The notes: generated by a model not told the origin, from the letters alone. Shown: positions 1-9,133, numbered from the stretch's first letter. The stretch is 64,000 bases of DNA from Streptomonospora litoralis (GCF_004323735.1 NZ_CP036455.1:5203101-5267100), one strand, 5' to 3'. Program-made: numbers and translations.

Positions 1-52
1 CGCCGACCGCGCTCGGGTGCCTGACGCCCCGCTTGCCCGGCAGCGCGGGGGT

Positions 53-475
53 TCAGCCGATGTGGGAGGCGGACGGGTCGGGGTACCAGCGCTGGGCCCA
101 CTCCCGGACCGCGTCGAGGACCGGTTCGAGGGCGCGGCCCTTGTCGGTGAGGTGGTACTCGACCTGTGGCGGGGCGGTGGACAGCACCTCGCGGGCGACG
201 ATCCCCTCGGTTTCCAGGGAGCGCAGCCGCTGGGCGAGCATGGTGTCGCTCAGGCCGGGCACGGACTCCCGGATCTGGGAGTAGTGCAGCCGTCCGGTCA
301 GCAGGACGCGCAGGATCGCCCCGGTCCAGCGGGCCCCGATGAGTTCGATGGCGGCGTGGAAGCGCGCGCAGACGCGTTGCGGTTCTACCGCGGCACCGGA
401 GGTGCGTCGCGCGGCGGACGCGGTGCGGGTCGGTGCTGCGGCCGCGGCCCCGGCGGTCAGCACATGGTCGGGCAC
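53..475 (-). CDS. HxlR-family transcriptional regulator
   Basis: A 140-residue winged-helix DNA-binding protein of the HxlR (MarR-like) family. The family core is visible: IGARWTGAILRVLL near residues 46-59, then the recognition and wing part with RLRSLETEGIV and VEYHLTDKGRAL. I chose the GTG at 475 because GGGAGGAG lies about 8 bases upstream; the longer frame to 625 would run through a strong inverted repeat and has no good ribosome binding site. Cys36 lies just before the DNA-binding core, where some HxlR proteins (HypR type) carry a redox-sensing cysteine; a sensing role is inference. It follows the tctA terminator in the same orientation. The regulated genes are probably outside the window. 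Confidence 0.88.
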   Translation of the reverse strand: MPDHVLTAGAAAAAPTRTASAARRTSGAAVEPQRVCARFHAAIELIGARWTGAILRVLLTGRLHYSQIRESVPGLSDTMLAQRLRSLETEGIVAREVLSTAPPQVEYHLTDKGRALEPVLDAVREWAQRWYPDPSASHIG

Positions 476-595
476 TTTCGTCTGCTCCTCCCCGTCGAGC
501 GACCGGTCGGCACGTGGGCCCGGGTTGCGGAGCCGCGGAGTGAGGCGGCGTCCGCTGCTTGACCGAATCGGCCGGATACCGGCGCCACACGCCAT

Positions 596-632
596 CGGAC
601 CGGTGGCCCACCCAAGGTAGCCCACCGGTCCG
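596..632 (-). terminator. Strong hairpin after tctA
   Basis: A perfect inverted repeat with arms 596-608 and 620-632 (core CGGACCGGTGG) around an 11-base loop. It starts 33 bases after the tctA stop codon and lies upstream of the hxlR start, so it probably ends the CoA-transferase/tct transcript. There is no long T run, which is common for terminators in high-GC actinobacteria. Confidence 0.6.
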
Positions 633-664
633 ACGCGTCCGCAGGCGGCCTCGCCGCCGATACG

Positions 665-2311
665 TCAGGGCTCCTTCGCGGCCTCGTCGCTGCGGCCCGC
701 GCCCGCGTGCTCGGAATCGTCGGGCGTGTGCCGCTCCGCGGATTCACCGGACCGCGGGGCCTTCGCGGAGTCGGCTTCCCCGGTCGTCCCACCGCGGCGC
801 ATTTCGACCGCGCGGGCCAGTCCGCTCTTCACGGCCGGACCGACGGCCGGGACACACAGCAGCACGACCATCACGCCCAGCAGGATCAGCGACGGCGTGC
901 GCTGCAGGAACACCTCCATGCCGCCGTCGAGCAGCAGCGTCTGGCGCAGCGTCTGCTCGGCGATGGGCCCCAGCACCAGCGCGATCACCGTCGCCGCGGG
1001 CGTCAGGCCGTACATCCGCATGAAGAACCCCAGCACACCGCAGGCGAACATGATGCCCACCTCGACGACGCTGCCGTTGACGGCGAACGCCCCGAACGCG
1101 CACAGGATGATGACGATCGGCCCCAGCGTGCGGAACGGCGTCTTGGTGACGGTGGCGAACAGCGGGATCGCGAACACGCTCACCAGCAGCAGCATCACGT
1201 TGCCCAGGTACATGCTGGAGATCAGTCCCCAGGCGAACTCCGGCTCCTGGGTCATCAGCAGCGGGCCCGGCTGCAGGCCCCACATCAGGAAGCCGCCCAG
1301 CAGCACGGCGGTGGAGGCCGAACCGGGGATTCCCAGGGTCAGCAGCGGGACCATCGCGCCGGTCGCCGCGGCGTTGTTCGCCGTCTCCGGGGCGGCCAGG
1401 CCCTCGGCGGCGCCCTTGCCGAAACGCTCGGGGCGCTTGGACAGACCCTTCTCGATGCTGTAGGCGATGAGCGAGGAGACGGTGGCGCCGGCGCCGGGGA
1501 TCACACCGAGCACGAACCCCAGCGGCGTGTTGCGCGCGATGGGGCCGCGCACCAGGCGCCACTCCTCCCTGCTGGGCCAGAAGGCGCTGGAGCGCCGGTC
1601 CAGCCGGATCGGCGACGCGCCCCCGCGGTGCCCGCCGCGGTAGAGCGTCCACAGGATCTCCCCGAGTCCGAACAGGCCGATGGCCACGGGGATGAAGTCG
1701 ATCCCGTTGATCAGCTCCGTGGAGCCGAAGGTGTAGCGCTGCGTGCCGCCGCCGACGTCGATGCCCACGGTGCCGATGGCGAAGCCGATCAGCACCGAGA
1801 CCAGCCCGCGCAGCCAGTTGCGGCCCACCAGGACGACGAGGGTGAGCAGCCCGATGACCACCAGCAGGAAGATCTCGGGCGGGCCGAACGACGCGGCCAC
1901 CCCCGCCATCACCGGCGCCGTGATGCTCAGCAGCACGACCGCGACCGTGCCCGCGCAGAACGACGCCACAGCCGCGATGACCAGCGCCGGACCGGCGCGC
2001 CCCTGCTGGGCCATGGGGTGGCCCTCCAGGATGGTGGCCACCCCGGCCGAGTCTCCGGGGGTGTTGATCAGCACCGCCGTGATCGTGTTGCCGTACATAG
2101 CGCCGTAGTAGACGGCGGCGAGCATGACGATCGCCGTGGTGGGCTCCAGGCCGAAGGTCAGCGGGAGCAGGATCGCCAGCCCCGCCGAGGCGCCCAGGCC
2201 GGGGATGGCACCGACGAACATGCCCACGAGCACGCCGATGCACAAGAAGAGGAGGGTGGTGGGCGAGAGCACCCCGATGATGCCGTTCACCAGGTTGGTG
2301 AAGATGTCCAT
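665..2311 (-). CDS. tctA: Tripartite tricarboxylate transporter, large permease TctA
   Basis: The 548-residue large membrane subunit of a TTT-family secondary transporter, which imports a carboxylate together with TctB and a binding protein. About 11-12 hydrophobic segments are visible. The two family glycine motifs are present: GAIPGLGASAGLAILLPLTF near residue 34 and GVIPGAGATVSSLIAYSIEK in the second half, reflecting the internal duplication of TctA. A hydrophilic tail of about 45 residues extends beyond the usual family end of roughly 500 residues. It is the last gene of the order CoA-transferase, crotonase, tctC, tctB, tctA, starting 45 bases after tctB. The substrate cannot be read from the sequence; the neighbours suggest an organic acid that is activated to a CoA thioester. 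Confidence 0.95.
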   Translation of the reverse strand: MDIFTNLVNGIIGVLSPTTLLFLCIGVLVGMFVGAIPGLGASAGLAILLPLTFGLEPTTAIVMLAAVYYGAMYGNTITAVLINTPGDSAGVATILEGHPMAQQGRAGPALVIAAVASFCAGTVAVVLLSITAPVMAGVAASFGPPEIFLLVVIGLLTLVVLVGRNWLRGLVSVLIGFAIGTVGIDVGGGTQRYTFGSTELINGIDFIPVAIGLFGLGEILWTLYRGGHRGGASPIRLDRRSSAFWPSREEWRLVRGPIARNTPLGFVLGVIPGAGATVSSLIAYSIEKGLSKRPERFGKGAAEGLAAPETANNAAATGAMVPLLTLGIPGSASTAVLLGGFLMWGLQPGPLLMTQEPEFAWGLISSMYLGNVMLLLVSVFAIPLFATVTKTPFRTLGPIVIILCAFGAFAVNGSVVEVGIMFACGVLGFFMRMYGLTPAATVIALVLGPIAEQTLRQTLLLDGGMEVFLQRTPSLILLGVMVVLLCVPAVGPAVKSGLARAVEMRRGGTTGEADSAKAPRSGESAERHTPDDSEHAGAGRSDEAAKEP

Positions 2312-2356
2312 ACTGGGCTCCGAGGATCTGCGGTCTCGGCTTTTCGAAAGGGCGCT

Positions 2357-3118
2357 CTAGTAGAGCGGGAGGATGCCGGGTGGCAGTTGCGCGTTGAGGA
2401 GGAAGACGAACACCGCGTACAGCGCCACCGGGAAGGCGGCCCCGATCAGCACGGAACGCACCGGGTGCGACCGGTCGCACACCAGCAGGGACGCGATGAG
2501 CGCGACCGAACCGGTGACCACGGCGCCGACCGGCACCATCACGGTGACGAAGACCGCGAGGATCGCGCACAGCGCCAGGACCGCCCACGGGTGGCGCCGC
2601 GTTTCGTCGGCGCCGGTGGCCTGGTCGTCGGCGGATGCGGTCTGCGTAGCGGACGGGGACGCGCTACCGGCCTCCCGTTCGGCGGTGTCGGCCTCCGGCG
2701 GTCCGGCTTCGGCCGCCGCCTGCGCCCGGTCGGCGGCCGCCCGCCGGTCGGCGCGCAGACTCTGCACGACGCACAGCCCGACCGCCGCCACTCCCAGCAC
2801 TCCGATGATCCGGGGGAAGAGCCCGGGTCCGACGCGGCCGGCCATCGTCTGCCACTCCATGCCGAAGGCCATGACGGTGTAACCCAGCAGCAGCGCCCCC
2901 AGCACAAGGTAGAAGGCGGACTGCCCTGACACCGGCGACCGGCGCCGCCCGGCGGCGGCGCCGGCCCCCGTTCCGGGGGTTCCGGCGCCGCCGGTCGCGG
3001 GCTCATGGCCGCCCGGCTCGCGCCGGCCGTCCCCGGCGTGTCCGGCGCCGCCCGGTTCCCGCTCGGCGGATGCACGCTGGAACGGCAGCCGCACCCGCGA
3101 CGTCGGCGTCTTCGCCAT
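2357..3118 (-). CDS. tctB: Tripartite tricarboxylate transporter, small permease TctB
   Basis: The 253-residue small membrane subunit of the TTT transporter (DUF1468/TctB family), with four hydrophobic segments: around residues 67-85, 97-117, 177-200 and 203-245. Two stretches look inserted relative to the usual size of about 150-180 residues: an N-terminal Gly/Pro/Ala-rich segment of about 60 residues, and a polar Ala/Glu-rich loop between helices 2 and 3. The start codon overlaps the tctC stop by one base (TGATG), which implies translational coupling. Together with TctA it forms the transport channel. Confidence 0.92.
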   Translation of the reverse strand: MAKTPTSRVRLPFQRASAEREPGGAGHAGDGRREPGGHEPATGGAGTPGTGAGAAAGRRRSPVSGQSAFYLVLGALLLGYTVMAFGMEWQTMAGRVGPGLFPRIIGVLGVAAVGLCVVQSLRADRRAAADRAQAAAEAGPPEADTAEREAGSASPSATQTASADDQATGADETRRHPWAVLALCAILAVFVTVMVPVGAVVTGSVALIASLLVCDRSHPVRSVLIGAAFPVALYAVFVFLLNAQLPPGILPLY

Positions 3119-4104
3119 CAGATGGCCCCCTGCGCCTTCAGCTTCTCCTCGAACTGCGTGGCGGTGTCCTCCAGGTAGGTGCTGAAGTCGTCACCCCAGC
3201 GGACGTTCGCGGTGAGGTGGTTCTTGTCCAGGTACTCCTGCCAGGCGTCGGTCTTGACCACCTTCTTCATGGTCTTGATCCACCACTCGCGGGCGTAGTC
3301 GGGAGCCTCGGGCGGCAGGATCAGCCCGCGCGGCATGGAGACCAGCCCCTCGTAGCCCTTCTCCTTGCCGGTGGGCACGTCGGGCAGCGCCTTCATGGGC
3401 TCCTGGCCGGTGAACAGCAGCGGGTGCACGTCGCCGCTCTCGACCTGGCCCATGATGGAGCCCGGGTTGGAGACCATCGCGTCGAGCGAGCCCGATGACA
3501 GCGCCGTCTGCAGCTGCCCCTCCTCGTTGAAGGGGATGTACTCGATCTCGTAGCCGGCCTGTTCGGCCAGGGCGGCGTGGATGATGAAGTCGACGTTGAC
3601 CGTGCCGATGCCGCCGACCGAGACCTTTCCCTCCTCCTTGGCGTGGGCGACCCAGTCCTCCCAGTTCGCCAGGTCGCTCGAACCGGGGGTGACGAACAGC
3701 ATGTCGTCGGTGGCGAACAGCCCGATGTGGGTGAAGTCGTCGTAGGTCCAGCCGGTGTCGGCCTGCAGCGGGGTGGTGATGAACGACCCGGAGGTGGTCG
3801 AGATGACGTAGGGGTCGCCGGAGTTGCTGAGCAGGTGGCCCCACCCCTTGGCCCCGCTGCCGCCCTCGCGGTTCTCCACCACGATGTCGGAGGGGTAGAG
3901 GTTCTCCTCGTTGAGGATCTCGACGATGGTGCGGGACATGATGTCGTTGCCGCCGCCGGGCCCGAAGGCGACCGTCCAGTCCAGTTCCTTGCTGGGGTAG
4001 TTGTCGGGGTTCTCCTGGGCCGCGGTGCCCGCGCCGCAGGCGGTGACGGTGGCCAGCACTGTGGTGGCCGAGGCGAGTAGGAGTGCTGTCTTCTTCATCG
4101 GCAT
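3118..4104 (-). CDS. tctC: TTT-family substrate-binding lipoprotein TctC
   Basis: A 328-residue extracytoplasmic solute-binding protein of the Bug/TctC family, which captures the carboxylate and hands it to TctA/TctB. The N-terminus is a lipoprotein signal peptide (MPMKK, hydrophobic core, lipobox TVTAC at about residue 23), so it is membrane-tethered as usual in Gram-positive bacteria. The Bug fold signatures are visible, including WTVAFGPGGGND after the linker and a C-terminal PPEAPDYAREWW segment. AAGGAGG sits about 7 bases before the ATG at 4104. It is the first transporter gene, 160 bases after the crotonase gene, so an extra promoter in that gap is possible. Confidence 0.94.
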   Translation of the reverse strand: MPMKKTALLLASATTVLATVTACGAGTAAQENPDNYPSKELDWTVAFGPGGGNDIMSRTIVEILNEENLYPSDIVVENREGGSGAKGWGHLLSNSGDPYVISTTSGSFITTPLQADTGWTYDDFTHIGLFATDDMLFVTPGSSDLANWEDWVAHAKEEGKVSVGGIGTVNVDFIIHAALAEQAGYEIEYIPFNEEGQLQTALSSGSLDAMVSNPGSIMGQVESGDVHPLLFTGQEPMKALPDVPTGKEKGYEGLVSMPRGLILPPEAPDYAREWWIKTMKKVVKTDAWQEYLDKNHLTANVRWGDDFSTYLEDTATQFEEKLKAQGAI

Positions 4105-4264
4105 GGCGGTGCCTCCTTGCCGGCACGGTGCGCTGTCATGGGGGTCTGGGACAGTGGTCCGCGTGGGACGGGTGCCGTCGCAGGGACGGGGCTTGGGGGG
4201 TACGGGCCGGTGCCCGCCCCGCCGGTACTCGGGCCGGCCGCGCCGCGGCAGAGGCGCGCCGGCG

Positions 4265-5047
4265 TCAGGACCAGGTGAACTCGGGCGCGCGCTTCTCCAG
4301 GAAGGCGCGCACGCCCTCGGCGTAGTCCTCGGTGTCGAAGGACGCGTTGCGCAGCTCGGTGGTCTCGGCGTCGTCGCGGCGCTGGCCGGCCACGATGCGG
4401 CGGACGATGTCCTTCGCCGCGCGGACGCTGTACTGGGCCCGCCCGCTGACCAGCTCGGCGAAGCCGTAGACCTCCTCGGCCAGGTCGCCGGGCTCGGTGA
4501 CCGCGTCGGCGAGCCCGGTGCGCAGCGCGTGCTGGGCGTCGACGCGTTCGCCGGAGAACAGGATCCACTTGGCCTGGGCGGGCCCCACCAGGTCGACCAA
4601 CCGCCGCGTGGACTCCAGGCTGTAGACGAGGCCGAGCTTGGAAGGCGTGATGGCGAACTGCGCGGCGGTGTCGCAGAACCGCAGGTCGCAGGCGAGCGCG
4701 AGGCCGCAGCCGCCGCCTACGCAGTAACCGTGCACCATGGCCGCGGTCGGCTTGGCCATGCCCTCCAGCGCCTGCTCGGCGGCGGCGACCTGCTCGTTGT
4801 AGGAGCGGGCGCTCTCGGCGTCGGCGCGGACTTCGCGGAACTCGCTGATGTCGGCGCCGGCGGCGAACGCCTTGGTGCCGGCGCCGCGCACCACCAGCAC
4901 CTTGACGCGGGGGTCGTCGTCGATGCCGCGCAGCAGCCCGGGCAGTTCGCGGTACATCTCCAGCCGGATGGCGTTGCGGCTGTCGGGCCGGTCGAGGGTG
5001 AGCGTCGCGACCGCGCCGGAGTACTCGACCTTCAGGTCGTCGGACAT
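4265..5047 (-). CDS. Crotonase-superfamily CoA enzyme, non-canonical active site
   Basis: A 260-residue crotonase-fold enzyme acting on a CoA thioester. The CoA-binding and oxyanion-hole elements are present (AAGADISEF at 62-70 and GGGCGLALACD at 111-121). However, the two glutamates of enoyl-CoA hydratases are missing: the first position is Gly115, and the second falls on Pro135 within FAITPSKLG. A Tyr follows at 142. This pattern recalls methylmalonyl-CoA decarboxylase (FSMTPVNLGVPY in the E. coli enzyme, from memory) more than a hydratase, so an annotation as enoyl-CoA hydratase would be doubtful. It starts 7 bases after the CoA-transferase stop, with GGAAGG upstream, and is clearly co-transcribed with it. 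Confidence 0.88.
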   Translation of the reverse strand: MSDDLKVEYSGAVATLTLDRPDSRNAIRLEMYRELPGLLRGIDDDPRVKVLVVRGAGTKAFAAGADISEFREVRADAESARSYNEQVAAAEQALEGMAKPTAAMVHGYCVGGGCGLALACDLRFCDTAAQFAITPSKLGLVYSLESTRRLVDLVGPAQAKWILFSGERVDAQHALRTGLADAVTEPGDLAEEVYGFAELVSGRAQYSVRAAKDIVRRIVAGQRRDDAETTELRNASFDTEDYAEGVRAFLEKRAPEFTWS

Positions 5048-5054
5048 GGGCTGC

Positions 5055-6269
5055 CTACCTTCCCTGCATGTCGGGGTGCTCGTCGAAGGCCACGCTGTCG
5101 GCGTAGAGCGCCTCGATCTCGTCCTCGGTGAGGCCGGCGTCGGCGAGGACGTCTGTGGTGTGCTGGCCCAGCCAGGGGGCGGGGCCCTGGATGTCGAACT
5201 CCAGGGAGCTGAACTTGGCGGGCGGCGCGATGGTCTGCATCGGCCCGATGATGGGATGCTCGACGTTGCCGATCATCCCGCGAGCGAGGATGTGCGGGTC
5301 GGCCAGTGCTTCGGCGTAGGTGAGCACGGGCCCGCCGGGCACGCCGGCGCGGTCGAGGATCTTGATCCACTCGGCGGTGGTGCGGGTGGCGGTGACCTCC
5401 TCGATCTCCTCCTGGAGCTCGTCGATGTGCTCCATGCGCGCCGTGAGGGTCGCGAAGCGCTCGTCCTCCAGCCAGTGCGGCCGCTCCAGTCCGTCGACGA
5501 CGAGCCGGCGCCACAACCGGTCGTTGTTAGCTCCGATCGTCACATAGCCGTCCGCTGTGCGGTAGGCCTGGTAAGGCGTCGACCGGCGGTGACGGGTGCC
5601 GGTGGGCGCCGGCTCCTCGCCGCTGCCGAAGTAGGCGCCCGACTCCCACACGGTCCACGCCAGTCCGGCGTCGACGAGGGAGATGTCGATGTAGTCGCCC
5701 TCGCCCGTGGCCCGCCGGTTCAGTTCGGCGGCGAGGATCGAGTAGATCGCGGTGGCGCCGGCGGCGATGTCGTTGATGGCGATGCCGACCTTGGCGGGGC
5801 GGCCGTCGGGGTGGCCGGTCATGCGCAGGAACCCCACGGCGCCCTGCGCCATGATGTCGAAGCCCGGCCGGTCGCGGTAGGGGCCGGTCTGGCCGAATCC
5901 GCTGATGGAGCAGTAGAGCAGGGAGTCGTTGACCTCGCGCAGGGACTCGTGGTCGATGCCCAGGCGCTTGACCACGCCCGGCCGGAAGTTCTCGATGACC
6001 AGGTCGGCTCGGGCGGCCATGCGGTGGAACGCGGCACGGCCGCGCTCGTCCTTGAGGTCGAGGGAGACGCTGCGTTTGCTGCGGTTGGGCATACCGAAGG
6101 GGTAGCTCTCGCCGTTGACCTTGGGGGCCAGCCGGCGGGAGTCGTCACCTGTGCCGGGTTGCTCCACTTTGACGACGTCGGCCCCGAGCTCCGCAAGCAC
6201 CATCGTGCAGTAGGGCCCGGAGAGGAAGCGGGTGAGATCGAGCACCCGGAATCCGTCGAGCGGCTTCAT
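5055..6269 (-). CDS. Class III CoA-transferase (CaiB/BaiF family)
   Basis: A 404-residue family III CoA-transferase, which moves CoA from a donor thioester to a free carboxylic acid. Family marks include the N-terminal [18 protein letters not shown], the [11 protein letters not shown] segment near 90-100, SGFGQTGPY near 123-131, and YIDISLVDA, where Asp195 aligns with the catalytic aspartate of formyl-CoA transferase. Length is typical. It is the first gene of the minus-strand operon and is divergent from the IclR regulator. With the tct genes downstream, the likely job is activation of an imported carboxylate, which the crotonase then processes. Confidence 0.93.
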   Translation of the reverse strand: MKPLDGFRVLDLTRFLSGPYCTMVLAELGADVVKVEQPGTGDDSRRLAPKVNGESYPFGMPNRSKRSVSLDLKDERGRAAFHRMAARADLVIENFRPGVVKRLGIDHESLREVNDSLLYCSISGFGQTGPYRDRPGFDIMAQGAVGFLRMTGHPDGRPAKVGIAINDIAAGATAIYSILAAELNRRATGEGDYIDISLVDAGLAWTVWESGAYFGSGEEPAPTGTRHRRSTPYQAYRTADGYVTIGANNDRLWRRLVVDGLERPHWLEDERFATLTARMEHIDELQEEIEEVTATRTTAEWIKILDRAGVPGGPVLTYAEALADPHILARGMIGNVEHPIIGPMQTIAPPAKFSSLEFDIQGPAPWLGQHTTDVLADAGLTEDEIEALYADSVAFDEHPDMQGR

Positions 6270-6297
6270 CCACGCACCTGATTTCCTGTCTTAACGC

Positions 6298-6336
6298 GCA
6301 TCCCGTATAGTGGGATGCAATCCCGTATAACAGGAA
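6298..6336. promoter_or_regulatory. Operator cluster between CoA-transferase and IclR genes
   Basis: The sequence ATCCCGTATA occurs at 6300-6309 and again at 6320-6329, 20 bp apart (two helical turns). Between them lies GGGAT at 6312-6316, which makes inverted repeats with both copies (ATCCC-N7-GGGAT and GGGAT-N3-ATCCC). TATA-like -10 elements on both strands fall inside the same block. This arrangement suits binding of an IclR dimer pair that represses or activates the catabolic operon and its own gene. Confidence 0.62.
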
Positions 6337-6363
6337 CGTACGATTGCTCACACGTTAACGTCA

Positions 6364-7197
6364 ATGGGTTGGGCGAAATTGAGCGAGACGACGGAAGGCC
6401 GCGCCGCCGCCGGCGCGCAGGGCAACGGGGCCGCGAAGCCGGGCGTGCAGGCGATCGACCGCGCCGTGGCCATCCTGAAGTGCTTCAGTCCGCGCAGGCC
6501 GGAGATGGGCATCAGCGACCTCGCCCGCGCGACCGGGCTGTCCACCAGCACCACCCACCGCATCCTGGCGTCGATGCAGGCGAACGGGCTGGTGCGGCAG
6601 ACCGCCCAGCGCCAGTACGCCTTGGGATCGCTGCTCGTGCAGCTCGCCCGCAGCGGGGCGTTTCCCACGACCCTGCGCGACGCCGCGATGGGCGCGATGC
6701 GGGAGCTGCGGGCGCTCACCGACGAGACCGTGGGGCTGCACGAACTGCTGCCGAGCAACGAACGCGCCGTCGTCGACCAGGTCGAGAGCCACCACGCGCT
6801 GCGGCGGACCTATACCGAGATGGGCGTGCCCATCCCGCTGGTCTACGGCGCACCGGGTAAGGCGTTGCTGGCGTTCCTGCCGCGCCAGGAGGCGGAGGCG
6901 CTGCTGGCCGGTCCGATCGAGGCGGTGACGCCGGCGACCGTCACCGACCCGGAACGCCTGCGCGCGGAACTCGAAGAGGCCCGCCGCGCCGGCTACGCCT
7001 GCTCGTACTCCGAGCGCACGCCCGGCATCCGCACCGTCGCCGCGCCCGTCTTCGACCACGAGTCCCGGGTGGTCGGCTGCATCAGCGTCAGCGGCCCCGA
7101 ATCCCGGATGCCCGAGGAGCGCATGCACGAACTGGGCCCGCAGGCGCGGCGCACCGCGCGGACGGTGTCGGAGGTGCTGGGGTGTGCGCAGCCGTGA
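6364..7197 (+). CDS. IclR-family transcriptional regulator
   Basis: A 277-residue regulator with an N-terminal winged helix (GVQAIDRAVAILKCF, then ISDLARATGLSTSTTHRILASM with the recognition helix) and a C-terminal IclR effector domain (GAPGKALLAFLP, SERTPGIRTVAAPVFD, VVGCISVSGP). It is divergent from the CoA-transferase/crotonase/tct operon, so it probably controls that operon in response to the substrate or its CoA ester. No clear ribosome binding site precedes the ATG at 6364, and the putative -10 element lies close by, so a short-leader or leaderless transcript is possible. Confidence 0.93.
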   Translation: MGWAKLSETTEGRAAAGAQGNGAAKPGVQAIDRAVAILKCFSPRRPEMGISDLARATGLSTSTTHRILASMQANGLVRQTAQRQYALGSLLVQLARSGAFPTTLRDAAMGAMRELRALTDETVGLHELLPSNERAVVDQVESHHALRRTYTEMGVPIPLVYGAPGKALLAFLPRQEAEALLAGPIEAVTPATVTDPERLRAELEEARRAGYACSYSERTPGIRTVAAPVFDHESRVVGCISVSGPESRMPEERMHELGPQARRTARTVSEVLGCAQP

Positions 7198-7300
7198 GGT
7201 GCTGCGGCGCCCTCAGCCGGGCGGGCGGCGTGCGCGCCGGTCGCGCGGAAACCCGCGGCCGAGCGGGACCGCGGCGGCGAGCCGCGCCTGACCCGCGCTG

Positions 7301-8086
7301 TCAACCTTCGCTGTCGGCGCCGCGGTCGGGCTGACGCTCGCCGCCGGTGAGGCGGTCGCGGGCGGCGATCTCCTCGCGGAGCAGGCGGACCTCGTCGGCC
7401 AGTTCGGCGACCTGGGCGCGCGTGGCGGCGGCGTTCTCCTGGTTCTCGTTGAACTTGTCGACGAACCAGGAGGCCAGCGTCGCGGTCACCACACCCAGCA
7501 GGGCGATCCCCGCGGTGAACAGCACGCCCGCCACCAGCCGGCCGCTCGCCGTCACCGGGTACAGATCGCCGTAACCCACGGTCGTCACCGTCGTGGCCGC
7601 CCACCACAGCGCCTGGGGGAACGTCTGGATGAGCGCGTCCGGCGCGCCGCGTTCGGCGTCCAGCACGGCCAGCGCAGCGCAGAACACCACGAGGAAGGCC
7701 GCGGCCGCCGCGTAGCGGGCGACGCTGGCGCGCAGGGTCGTCCCGGCTCGCTTGTTCACCAGGCTCAGCACCATGACGACCTGGACCAGCCGCAGCGATC
7801 GCAGCATCGGCAGGAGCAGCACGAACAGGTCGAACCAGTTCCGCTTGACGAACGCCCAGCGCCCGGGCGCCAGCCACACCCGGATCGCGTAGTCCGCCGC
7901 GAACAGCGCCCACACGACGGTCAGCACCGCCTCGCAGACGCCTTCCCACAGGGCGGGCAGGTCGGGATCGAGGATCGGCCAGGCGTAGGCGGCCAGGAAG
8001 ACGACCGCGGCCGCCAGCATCGGCACCAATGTCCGTCTGCGCCACGTATCCAATGCCGCACCGCTGCGTGCGCTCGCCTCTTTCAT
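7301..8086 (-). CDS. Two-pore-type or Kv-like potassium channel
   Basis: A 261-residue ion channel of the voltage-gated-like superfamily. The selectivity filter TVGYGD is at 169-174, flanked by a pore helix (FPQALWWAATTVTT) and a final inner helix (VAGVLFTAGIALLGVVTATLASWF). Upstream hydrophobic segments form the S1-S4-like part, but the S4-like helix (LRSLRLVQVVMV) has only a few positive charges, so strong voltage dependence is doubtful. The C-terminus (about 213-245) is a predicted coiled coil that could assemble tetramers. I chose the ATG at 8086 because the upstream extension is polar and lacks a ribosome binding site. Monocistronic. Confidence 0.88.
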   Translation of the reverse strand: MKEASARSGAALDTWRRRTLVPMLAAAVVFLAAYAWPILDPDLPALWEGVCEAVLTVVWALFAADYAIRVWLAPGRWAFVKRNWFDLFVLLLPMLRSLRLVQVVMVLSLVNKRAGTTLRASVARYAAAAAFLVVFCAALAVLDAERGAPDALIQTFPQALWWAATTVTTVGYGDLYPVTASGRLVAGVLFTAGIALLGVVTATLASWFVDKFNENQENAAATRAQVAELADEVRLLREEIAARDRLTGGERQPDRGADSEG

Positions 8087-8239
8087 CTGCTGTGCGCCTT
8101 TCGAGCCGTGTCGCGGGCGCGGCGGCACAGGCATCCGGGCTGTGCCGCGCGCCGAATCGACATCGGCAACGCTAACCAGGAGGGCTTCGGCGCTGCGCAC
8201 GCGGGTGGGGTCTGACGCACCCGCCGCGCCCGGACGGGC

Positions 8240-8276
8240 CCGCGGGGCGCCGGAGCGGATCTCCGGCGCCCCGCGG
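8240..8276 (-). terminator. Terminator of the sugar ABC operon
   Basis: A perfect 16-bp inverted repeat (8240-8255 and 8261-8276, core GGGGCGCCGGAG) with a 5-base loop, beginning 11 bases after the stop codon of the last ABC permease gene. It is a very stable GC stem without a T tract. Confidence 0.8.
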
Positions 8277-8287
8277 CGGTCGGCGGG

Positions 8288-9133
8288 CTACTTGACCGCG
8301 CCGGCCGACAGTCCGGACACGAGGTGCCGCTGGACCAGCATGAACGCGACGATCACCGGCAGGGAGATCGTCAGGGACGCGGCCAGCAACTGGTTCCACA
8401 GGGTGTCGACCTGGCTGGTGTAGAGCTTGAGGCCGATGGACAGGGTCCGGGTCTCGGTGTCGGTCAGCACCGAGGCGAACAGCACCTCACCCCAGGCCGT
8501 GATGAAGGCGAACACGCCGACGGCGAGGATGCCGGGGCGGGCCACCGGCAGGATGACCCGCACGAGCGCGCCGATCCGGCTGGTGCCGTCGATCATCGCC
8601 GCCTCTTCCAACCCCTCGGGGATGGCCTGGATGTAGCCCGCCAGCATCCAGATCGAGAACGGCAGGGCGAAGGTCAGGTAGGTGATGATCAGCCCGGTGT
8701 AGGAGCCGGTGAGCTGGATGCCGAGGATCTCCTCCCCCTGCACGAAGATCAGGAACAGCGGGAGCAGGAAGAGGATGCCGGGGAACATCTGCGTCGACAG
8801 CACCGTCATGCTGAACACCCGCTTGCCGCGGAAGCGCAGCCGCGCCAGCGGGTACGCCGCCAGCACCGAGATGATCAGCGCCAGCACCGTCGCCGTGATC
8901 GTCACGACGAGGCTGTTGGTGAGGTAGCGGGCCAGCGGGATCGTCGACCACATGTCGACGTAGGGCTGGAAGGTGATGCGGTCGGGGAGCCAGGTGAACA
9001 GCCCCCGCACGTTCTCCAGGGGCTTCACCGACGTCACCACCAGCACATACAGCGGCAGCACGGTGAAGACGGTGAGGAACGCCAGGGTGATCCGGCGGAA
9101 CCAGCGGAAACCGGTTGTCTCAGTCATTGCCAC
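8288..9133 (-). CDS. Carbohydrate ABC transporter permease (MalG type)
   Basis: A 281-residue inner-membrane permease of the CUT1 (MalG-like) family with six hydrophobic segments. The EAA loop that contacts the ATPase is visible (EEAAMIDGTSRIGALVRVILPVARPG region, about residues 176-201). It ends with the family-typical short tail GLSAGAVK. It overlaps the upstream permease gene by 14 bases and is the last gene of the operon. No ATPase gene is in the operon, so the importer must share a housekeeping MsiK-type ATPase encoded elsewhere, as is known for many actinobacterial CUT1 systems. Confidence 0.93.
   Translation of the reverse strand: MAMTETTGFRWFRRITLAFLTVFTVLPLYVLVVTSVKPLENVRGLFTWLPDRITFQPYVDMWSTIPLARYLTNSLVVTITATVLALIISVLAAYPLARLRFRGKRVFSMTVLSTQMFPGILFLLPLFLIFVQGEEILGIQLTGSYTGLIITYLTFALPFSIWMLAGYIQAIPEGLEEAAMIDGTSRIGALVRVILPVARPGILAVGVFAFITAWGEVLFASVLTDTETRTLSIGLKLYTSQVDTLWNQLLAASLTISLPVIVAFMLVQRHLVSGLSAGAVK

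Noticed and set aside
707-2929. 740-codon open frame on the plus strand opposite tctA and tctB
   Set aside because: It is antisense to well-recognised genes and its translation is His/Gln/Asp/Arg-rich, the usual shadow of a high-GC gene.
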